Source: Ciona savignyi (lineage: Eukaryota; Chordata; Ascidiacea; Phlebobranchia; Cionidae). From it: 64,000 nt of DNA. The notes beneath the pieces are model-generated. The model was not told the DNA's origin, did not search any database, and saw only the letters and a program-made list of their open reading frames with translations. The position numbers were made by a program, and so were the translations under genes. The stretch covers positions 47,685 through 111,684 of the forward strand of contig CH003264.1 of assembly GCA_000149265.1 (NCBI GenBank), given 5' to 3'. Positions 55,641 to 64,000 of this stretch are shown in pieces (positions within the stretch are counted from its first letter, which is position 1; every line of letters starts with the position of its first letter).

Positions 55641-56729
55641 CTATTTTAAAACTGTTATTTACTGATAAACTGATAATTGTAGCGATTTGAATTTTGCTTT
55701 GTTGCTATTGTCTCTTACGTCACAATATCCTTTGTTACCGTTGTATCATTCTTGTTGCTGACATGGAATCTACCAAAAAAGGACTTTGATCCGATAGAAA
55801 TTATCCTGCGGCAGAAATATATGCTCCCGAAACTCCGTAAGTAATGATGACGGACTTAAGCGTGGGTCCAAAACTAAATGACCCGATTACTGAGATTGGG
55901 CGCCTCTACAACAAGTTAATGATCCTTGCGCCAAAGGCTTACTAACAAGAAGATTTGAGCGACCGAGGCCATCCCCTCCTGCACTGTGTGGTACAAAGCC
56001 AACTGGAATTCAAAGGGAGAGCTACTGAATGGCTTCTAAGTGCCGAAAAGGCTCCCAGCATTGCAACGTCGTCCAATATGACGAGCAGTTTCAGGTTAAG
56101 TGTCAAACGACGAGAAGCGTATGTCCAAACTCAGAAGGCTAGTCTTGAAGCACAGCAGGTCGCTGAAAGTGCTCGTACACAAGCAGAACCAGGGAAGCCG
56201 AGAATATAGCGGTTTTACGGACAAGAGAAGCTGAGCGCAAAGTAGAGTTGACTGAGCTTGAGTTAGTGCTTGGGATGAGCAGCTCCCCACTCCACACATC
56301 ATATAATAAAGCTGCCTCACACTCATAGGTTGTTGCGAATAGTATGAGCACTTTTAGGGCCATCTTTGCAAGATCTGGATAAATCTGTGACATTGTTATT
56401 CAGAAGTCAGTTCAATACATTTCAAGGTGAAGATTTTTTGCACTTTCATCATTAGCCATACCAATAAACTGTGCTTGAATTTGATTGTTAGATGAAGAAG
56501 GCAAATTTAATTCCAAACGGAGAGTTGATGAAACGATAAAGTTTATCAAATACTTGTAAAGTCGTATAAAATAGCGGGAAAATTCTTCATTGAGAATAGA
56601 AAGGTGACGCTACATCACTTCGAGGACCACCATTCATTTGAAATTTATTTTCAACCAAAAATTCATTAAGGTATGGAAAAGAAGCAAAAGTTTTTTATCC
56701 AATTTGGAATGTCACAGTAAACGTTTTAT
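55641..56729. other. Intergenic; possible relic of a coding element
   Basis: An open frame on the plus strand (about 55955-56209) has a charged, Gln/Glu/Ala-rich predicted sequence (EAYVQTQKASLEAQQVAESA) that looks coding-like. It is short, ends in stops, and has no splice partners that I can find. It could be a decayed retroelement or gene fragment. Confidence 0.3.
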
Positions 56730-56925
56730 GACAATAACATATATTGTGTAATGAAAATAGATAACAAGGTTGGTTTGTTACCTCAGGCACCCATGCAGGA
56801 ACAAACTACATACTCGGTGTATAAAAACATCAATTTATGTGTAGGTGTCTTACTTGCATAAACATATAGCATACAAATTGTATTTTACGATAGTGGTGGT
56901 TAAACACGTGATTGATACTTTCTTG
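56730..56925 (+). mobile_element. Fragment of the CTAG-ending element
   Basis: Only the right-hand end is recognisable: GATAGTGGTGGTTAAACACG then TGATTGATACTTTCTTG followed by T. The terminal CTAG has mutated to CTTG. Confidence 0.5.
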
Positions 56926-57160
56926 TTAAATCAGTGATTTTTATGAGTAACAATGGTGGAGAATTCCCTCAAAAGGTTGGCTCTTGGCTGACTATATTTT
57001 TCTCGGAGAAAATAAAATGACACTTTTTTCAGTCTGTCGGAAATTCCCCTTAGTGGTGATTTAACCTAAGTTGGCACTGCATATCGAATACATCTTAATT
57101 AACTCTAAAATATAGTGGTTTATAAATTTCCTTCCACGGAAATTCCACGCCGCCTTTTCT

Positions 57161-58038
57161 GGGTAAGCACTTAATGTACATCAAACTGAGGCTACAGCTG
57201 ATCGACATTTGTGACGTCACTGAGTCGCTTAACTCCTGGTGTGTTGTGCGTAATTTTTTTAAATCTTTTTTTCTTTTTTTAGGCCGATTCTCTTTTCAAA
57301 CTGTATATCGGCAAAGATGATTTTAAAACCGCATCTCCTTGATCAATATCCAGAAAAATCACAAATTGAAGGGTGCCTCTAAATACTACGGGATCGCTTG
57401 GAGCACTTGATTCACTTAGATTGCTATGGAAAGTAATTCTCACCCTGTCCTTAACATTAATCTCAACCCCAGAACTAACTTTAACCCCAACCCTAACATT
57501 AATATTATAGCTTTTGTAATTACGAAGTATAGTAAGCCATGCAATCCAAGCGATCCTGTAGTATTTAGAGGTAGGCTACCGCAATTTTAATACCGGTATT
57601 ATATCAATACCAATGCACAATAACCCCATGGTTGACTGATTGGGTTAGGATTGGTGTTCAGGTAGAGATTAGCGTTAGGGTTGGGGTTCAGGCTTAGAGT
57701 TAGTTTTCACGCAAATAGTGTGTGCAGTTTCATAGAATAAATAGTGTGTACAGTGCATAGACTAAGCACACCACTGTATACCCAGCATTTGGTTTAGCAC
57801 CCATCACATTTCGAAATGTTTTAAAATCCTTATACAGAAGCGCGCTAGATATATACCGGTAGATATAATCCACAATACACCATGTGTTTCCACAAGTTAC
57901 TTGTCGTTTCGCATGAACAACTCTCTCCTAGGAAAAAAAATTACCCATAATACATCAGGAGTTCCCATAAGCTACTGTATGACGTCACAAATGTCGATCA
58001 GCTGTAGCCTCAGTTTGATGTACATTAAGTGCTTACCC
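57161..58038. mobile_element. TIR transposon with perfect 59-bp inverted ends
   Basis: 57161-57219 is the exact reverse complement of 57980-58038 (outer ends GGGTAAGCACTTAATGTACA). A 7-bp direct duplication CTTTTCT flanks it (57154-57160 and 58039-58045). There is no transposase frame, so it is non-autonomous. A smaller MITE (57371-57574) is nested inside. The superfamily is unassigned: a 7-bp duplication fits neither hAT (8), piggyBac (TTAA) nor Tc1 (TA). Confidence 0.92.
57371..57574. mobile_element. Nested MITE, about 30-bp terminal inverted repeats
   Basis: Left arm GTGCCTCTAAATACTACGGG at 57373; the right arm in reverse complement is TACCTCTAAATACTACAGGA (ending near 57574). The interior has AACCCTAAC-like degenerate repeats. 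Related arms occur at 6752-6829. Confidence 0.75.
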
Positions 58039-58065
58039 CTTTTCTGTTATTTTCAGTTTTATTGG

Positions 58066-58170
58066 TCTAAACTCTAGGTTCTAGGTTTTGAAACCTTGAT
58101 AAGCGTGTCGCAAAGACCGTTTGTAAATTGGTCTGTATCAGGCGCGTTTACCGTTCGGTCGCGTTCAACC
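58066..58170 (-). mobile_element. Degenerate family B SINE
   Basis: Minus-strand copy (GTCGCAAAGACCGTTTG, GGCGCGTTTACCGTTCGGTC) immediately upstream of the SDR gene start. Confidence 0.5.
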
Positions 58171-58233
58171 GTTTTGGAATTTCAAGTCCTGGCGGTCCTA
58201 CAGCCTAGAGCTTAAGCAATTTAGGTTGACATC

Positions 58234-61200
58234 ATGTTTAAGGGAAAATCCGTGTTAATAACAGGTAATATTTTCGATCCTATATTTTGTTTTATTGCCG
58301 AGACTAAGGAATTTTGTAAGTCCCACGCTCAGGATTGCTTAAGAATTACCCATTCATTGAAATAATAGAATTCCGAAATATGCACACTACTGTGCCCGCC
58401 AGTTAGAGAATTATTTTAAACCTGTATCCAACATGCAAAAGTACAATTATCTGCTTATTACCTTATTTATAAATTTGACCTAATTACTATTACATTAACT
58501 AAGTATAAGCATTTAAAGGTTCAATTATTTCCTGCTTGCATCAGTTGTGCCGTATTAAATTTCACCTAATGAGAAAATTAAGAATACTTTGTTAAATTTT
58601 AATTAATTGTTTTGCGGAATTTATATATTTACAACAAATCTTGTATCACTGTTTTCTTAAATAAATTTTATAACATTTTGGTATAATATATATTTGTTTT
58701 CGACACTTTGTACTATTAGTGACTATTTATTAAGTGGAAAAAATATAATTGCACTTTCACAAACTAATTAAAATGGGGTATATATGTAAGTCTGGCAGTC
58801 CAACTGGAATACTGATGTAATTGGAAATATAGTTTTGGCTTAACAATCGAAGTTCAAACCCTACATCGCTAAAGTGAATACAACAACAAGTGATTCTGAA
58901 TACCCAGTGTGGGTAGTATGGGCACTTAAAACCTTTACCCTCTAACCCTAACTCTGGTACACTAACCACACTGCCTACACATTGCCTATACATCGCCCAC
59001 ACTGGGTATTTAGAGGAACCGTACAGCAACTGGTAAAGTGATGATCATATAAATTTCTTTTTTATCATGATTTAAATAAATAAACCTAATTTGATACACT
59101 AATTCAGGTAATATTTAAAATTCCTCCTCTTAGGTGCGTCTGGTAGTTTTGGTTCAGCTATTGCACAACAGTTTTCCAAGGAAAGTGCTAACATAGCTTT
59201 AACTGGCCGTAGTTTGGAAAAGTTGAATGGCGTTGCAAACAAATGTAAAGCACTGGGATCAAAAAAGGTACAAATCACATTTTTGATTAAAAAGAAGGAT
59301 AGAATATTCTTGTTTATCCCTGTGAGTGGGAAAACCAAGGGGGTTAACACATGGCAATCGTCAGATCTCCTCACTCCCACTCTTGGGTTGCCAGAGCTAT
59401 TGCAGAGTTTTGTATATGATTAAAACATTCCTTCAATTTAGTAGAACTCATTAATTTTAGACAATGTCCGTTAAGTGCCTTGCCAAAGAACACCACTCAC
59501 AAGCTATCGACCAGTTTCGAACCTGCAACTGTTTGAGGTATTTCAAAGGTAGTGTGAAAGACCTGACATATAATATAATGTGCAATAGGGTTGTGAGAAG
59601 ATGTTGTGCAATCAATGGAAAAATATGCTAATGACCCCTGGCCAAAATTCTGAAATGTTTGTGTAGCTGATTTTGCATTGCGATCCAAATTGCTTGTTCC
59701 ATTGCACTGCGAATTTTCCGTCTTTACTTTTACACAAACAAAAATCGATTTGACTTAAATAGGTAACTGTAATTGTTGCGGATTTGTCAAAGAAGGAGGA
59801 TTTGTCTCACGTTATTAGGTCAACAACTGAAAAATTTGCCAGGATTGATGTACTAGTCAACAATGCTGGCTTTTATGTTCATCAAAACCTCTGTAAAGTA
59901 AGTTTTGTTAAATATTTATATAAGGACTGTTAGCGTCATTTACAGTAAAGTTCACAGTCTAATCCCAAACCTAACGTATCTATGAATCGCATTCATTTTA
60001 TGTGCTCATTGAACTGTCACGGTGTCACCGCCAATTTAGAAGGTTGTTGAAATTCATTTTTTTCTGTGCTTCAGTACTTTGAACTAAGTTTTTAACGCTA
60101 AGGTTTAAAGACCACCATTTTTATATATTTATTAAGCTGATCAAGCCTTGTACGAAATCCCAGAAATTTTTTCGATAAATTTTCCACTTGCTATATATGA
60201 TGTTACTATAGGAATTACACACAGGGTGTTTTGTGTTAGAGATAATCACTGGTCAAGTTTTGCTGAGCATCTCGATTTGTCAACACATGGTTGACAATGT
60301 AGGGTAGGGCATTGTCCCTGTTAAATCCCACAGTTACAATAAACATTTGCTCCAACAACTAGTCTGTGGACATAAGAACTGACAGTGTTGTTTCTAATCC
60401 AAACATTTCTAGTAATGGTGAAAATATTGGGCTATATATCTAATTTTATTTTTGTGTCTATATTCTTAGGTACACCATTCCAGGTACTTAATATGCAAAA
60501 CATATCATGAAAATAAATGCTATATGACTACTTTTGATACAAAAAGCTTTAGTTTGACTAAATTTTGTATGTCTCTCAAGGTGGAATGGGAAGATATTGA
60601 TGATACTTTTGATTTAAATGTCAAGGCTCCACTAATATTGTCCAAATTAGCCATGCCCCTTCTCCAGGAAACTAAAGGTAATAATAAACAGTATGAAAAA
60701 TGATACAACCTAGGATAAAATTTAGTTTTTGCCTTTCTGGTTTTTAAAACCATCATAGCCTATGAATGATGATAATTCTGTTTTTGGTTGCGGGTGATGT
60801 TATAACTTATAAGAATCAAGTACAACCATGTTATAGTTACAGCTAAATAAAGGCTTTAAAAGGGACTATAGCATGTAAAAATTAGTTTGCAATAAGCTTA
60901 TTTTTAATGATAAACATCAAGTTCTACTGTTTATTGTACAAATTAATATTAAAAAAAAGTGTGAAAAAGCTAATTAATTAATAAATTCAATATTCGGGGA
61001 AAAATTGAGTTTCTCACCACCAGGGAGATAACATAATTGCCCTATATCCTGCAGTATTAAGGCCCTTATTCTTTCCCACCCGCATGGATAAAAATGAGTC
61101 AATTATTCAAATAATTAATGCTTCCCTCACTCACATCAGGTTGTATTGTTAACATATCGAGTGTGACTCCTGTTGAACAGAACTCTCCAATTGTCTCTCG

Positions 61201-62299
61201 GATGAGCAGAGGCGCTTTGGATCAAATGACCTTTAATCTCGCATGTGGTAACCATAAAATATGACGCCTTTTATGTAACCAAAATTTAACATTTTTGTTT
61301 GCAGATTTTGTCAAGAGCGGCGTGAGAGTAAATTCAGTCAAGTGAGTTTAAGACTTTAATTACAAATAACAAATATTTGTGCTTTTTTAATCTGGCAGAA
61401 GACTGTTAAAACGACAGAATAACATATGTACTTATTTTAATTAATTTTGTAGTGTGTTTTTATTTTATATAATGCAGTCTTGCCATATATCAGCTTATAA
61501 CGCCAATTCCACATTGTTAAACGCCAAACGTTTACAGTTACTTTTAAAAATCAAGATAACCACCCTTAATGCTGTTAAATTGCAAGCTAAAGTTATTTTT
61601 AACGTACTTGACACAATTTTTTTTTATACAGACCAGGCCTGTGCAGAACCAACCTTACTTCTGTTTTTTCAGATGAGGTAAGTGGATCTTGTTAATATTT
61701 TTGTATTATAGTAGCTATTTAGTTTTGTGTCTTTATAATTCGACAACTTGGTTTGTCGACCACACAAAGCAACTAACATTACCTACCTAGAAAAAAAGTT
61801 TGCAATAACTGGAGATAATACAAATTTACCTTAGAACTATAATACATAAAAGTTCAGGACTGGCAACAGAATTGTTTTGCCTAGCTCTAATTTTAAAAAA
61901 TTATACGACTAAAATTTCTTAAACAACAATTTTCTGTAACAAAGATAGAATACTTTGGAATGATGATACATATTGTAAGCAGTGTATGAAAGAGATGTAA
62001 AACATGTAAGTTTCCAGTAATGTTGCAACCTGAACTTTGTATGGATCGTTTTGTCCTTCCACCCTTTAAGCTCAAGACCAAACAAAATACCACTGCTACT
62101 TCTGTACACAACAATTGGACCTATTTTCTTTGCTTTTCAGGCTTTTGCAAAACGGGAAAAGATGCAGCCATTAGGAGGACTACTAGATCCGGACAATGTT
62201 GCGGATGCAGTTGTTTTTCTAAGTTCTCCTAAAGCAAGCAGAATTACGGGGCAGTTTTTAACAGTTGATGCTGGGTTATCGGTGGCTACACCAGTCTAG
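58234..62299 (+). CDS. Short-chain dehydrogenase/reductase, catalytic Tyr and Lys replaced (probable pseudoenzyme)
   Basis: Eight exons in phase: 58234-58264, 59134-59267, 59763-59897, 60581-60677, 61140-61247, 61305-61341, 61632-61677, 62141-62299. The product is 248 residues, the standard length of classical SDRs, in the same group as 3-oxoacyl-reductase-like enzymes. Visible: cofactor motif TGASGSFG (residues 10-17), Arg36 after beta-2 (TGRS, usual for NADP binding), ADLS (61-64), VNNAG (87-91), the structural Asn in DLNVKAP (113), NISS with Ser139, VRVNSVKPG (176-183), and the C-terminal GQFLTVDAG. The YxxxK motif reads S152-R-M-S-R156, so the catalytic Tyr is Ser and Lys is Arg. The rest of the frame and all splice sites are intact. 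Loss of activity is inference. A Tyr/Lys-independent or binding role is possible. Confidence 0.92.
59296..59535 (-). mobile_element. Family A SINE in SDR intron 2
   Basis: Minus-strand copy (TTGTTTATCCCTGTGAGTGG to CGACCAGTTTCGAACCTGCA), starting only about 29 bp after the end of SDR exon 2. Confidence 0.8.
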
Positions 62300-62868
62300 T
62301 TTGACATTGGGGTATTTACTTAAACATTGTCGCTTAAGCGTTTGTGTTTACTTTTTTTGTATGAAATATTTAGTTAGTTGACAGCTTCCGGAACCTAGTT
62401 CATATATTTTGAAACAATGATGTCAGTTTCTTTCGATCTATATCGGTCGTCTTGCTTCAAGATGTTACTGTTAAAGTTCTGGAAAAGAAACGAAAGTCGT
62501 TACAACACGTCTGTTTTTAACTATTTAATATAGATTCTAATAACATATAGCCAATTGAAAAAAACTATTTTGAGTAGTAAACAATAGGGTTTGTCGAAAA
62601 AAACAGTGATGGTTACTTGGTGCACTAACGGATTTATATATACATAGTTTTATGTGTGCAATATTTCTTTTTCTATTGTGTGGAATAAAAATAGTATGTG
62701 CTCGAAATTCGTGTTTTTTCCAAATGAATCGCAAAACGCAAGGAAAGTTATTACACAAAAATCGTCAGTTGATTCCCCGTCCGTCCCATATTTTCCAACA
62801 AGGTAGTACTGGATTCGGAAACCCCATTCACTGGAATAATATTTATATGAAAAAATAACTCGTTTCCG
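62300..62868. other. 3' UTR and intergenic sequence after the SDR gene
   Basis: AATAAA at 62684-62689 is the first clear polyadenylation signal, about 385 bases after the stop. No gene is recognised. Confidence 0.4.
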
Positions 62869-63163
62869 ACAGTATAGTCTGATGGTTTAGTCACTTTAGT
62901 GCGTCGCCTTTCAGCCGAAGGGTTGCAAGTACGAAACTGGTCGCTAGCTAGTCGGTTAATTGTGTCCTTGAGCAAAGTACATTACGGCCTGAACCCAGCG
63001 AAATTAATGGATTCTACTAAATTAAAGGAACGTGCGTATCATACATAACATACTGCAATAGCTACGGTAACCCGGCGGTCGGCAAAAGGTAATCTTACGA
63101 TTGTTTGTGTGTTAACCCCTTTGGTTTTTCAATCACGGGGATAAACATAATTATCTTATCCTA
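62869..63163 (+). mobile_element. Family A SINE
   Basis: Plus-strand near-complete copy (GTCTGATGGTTTAGTCACTT head with a small duplication; tail TAATTATCTTATCC). Confidence 0.8.
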
Positions 63164-63252
63164 ACTTTTTGCCTAGGATTGGTGCATTGGTTGAAAAAAA
63201 AACTAAGAATTCAAACGTCGGGAACTGGAAATAACTAAAACTAAAAATACGA

Positions 63253-63947
63253 CTAGAGAGTGTCAACCACGTGTTTAACCAACACTATTTGTAAAACACA
63301 TGTTTATGCCATATATTCATGCTACAGGGTCCCTAACCACAATTTGTATTTTATACACTGAGTATGTACTTTGTTTCTGCAAGCATAAACGCGTGGGTCC
63401 CATAGTTATCAGACCAAACTTCTTTTCCATGTGTAGTTGAGAAAGGAATAAACGTCTTGAATATACGAACATTTAACCACAACTGTTTTAAATTAAAGCT
63501 TCTTTTCAAGCGTGGTGGTAAAATAAAGTCTAAATTTTCAAAATACCCCGATTTCATGGTTTTTGGGAATTCCCCTGGGTTTAGGAGATAAGTTTCTGTT
63601 TTACATATGTGGGTCATGTTATGTAACAATTCTTAAAGTTTTATTCCGATTTGTCGACTCCTTGTTGGATATGTCAGTGCGATATGGCATGTCTGTCACA
63701 ATCATAATTCAAGAACGTATTTTCGTTTTTAAAGGAATTACCCTAAGTAAATGTTTTCTTTCTTTTAATAAATTGACTCAGAGTGTTTAATGTTCTAACA
63801 TTCACCAAATCTGATCAAAATTAGAGCAGCTGTTCAAGCGCTATGCCCCAAAAAGATAACTTATTAGAAAAAACGTTTTGGTTTTTAACGTTTCAGGGGA
63901 ATTCCCCTGGATTCTTACCCAAAATTATAGTTTCTGTATATTTAGAG
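63253..63947 (-). mobile_element. CTAG-ending tandem-repeat element, fourth copy (interrupted)
   Basis: Reverse orientation, starting CTAGAGAGTGTCAACCACGT. It contains at least two repeat units and is broken at about 63948 by a hAT-like end. Confidence 0.6.
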
Positions 63948-64000
63948 CAGGGATGTCCAACCTTTTATTGTAATGGGCCGCATTGTCACTAAAAATAATT
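63948..64000 (+). mobile_element. Left end of a hAT-like element (runs off the window)
   Basis: CAGGGATGTCCAACCTTTTA...GGGCCGCATTG is the typical start of animal hAT elements. The right end lies outside the window. Confidence 0.55.

Overview
The window is a gene-sparse, AT-rich piece of an animal nuclear genome, most likely a solitary ascidian (Ciona or a close relative). The protein genes have spliceosomal introns with GT..AG borders. The predicted proteins are chordate-like. One gene combines a transmembrane anchor, an astacin protease and thrombospondin repeats, an arrangement I associate with ascidian sperm proteases. The intergenic DNA is saturated with tRNA-derived SINEs, MITEs and a Ty3/gypsy LTR element. 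The species call is inference. Exon models were built by hand from reading-frame phase and family conservation, not from transcripts.

Layout: 611-834 (+) tentative short secreted basic peptide; 4135-5559 (-) intronless DPP7-like serine carboxypeptidase; 6676-7291 a TIR element carrying a tRNA-Asp-like sequence; 7556-9367 (-) alpha-tubulin with seven exons and two frameshifts; 10755-13385 (+) 148-residue protein resembling small ciliary or sperm microtubule inner proteins; 16225-26433 (+) SLC22 organic ion transporter with about 13 exons; 30581-31891 (+) GPI-anchored Ly6/uPAR-type protein; 33522-55350 (-) a large 16-exon gene for a type II membrane astacin metalloprotease; 58234-62299 (+) an eight-exon short-chain dehydrogenase whose catalytic Tyr and Lys are both replaced. 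A 279-base assembly gap (33744-34022) lies in the last intron of the astacin gene.

Mobile DNA fills most of the rest. A near-complete Ty3/gypsy retrotransposon (38149-42315, 5-bp target duplication) sits in an intron of the astacin gene, in the opposite orientation. Two SINE families occur in at least thirty full or partial copies. Several hAT-like MITEs have 8-bp duplications. One 878-bp element has perfect 59-bp inverted ends. A family ending in CTAG carries about 335-bp tandem repeats and recurs at five places.

There is no operon logic. The closest functional pairing is the divergent alpha-tubulin and microtubule-inner-protein-like genes (about 1.4 kb between start codons). The astacin protease, if it is the sperm-type family, would fit with them in a sperm or ciliary setting, but that link is speculative.
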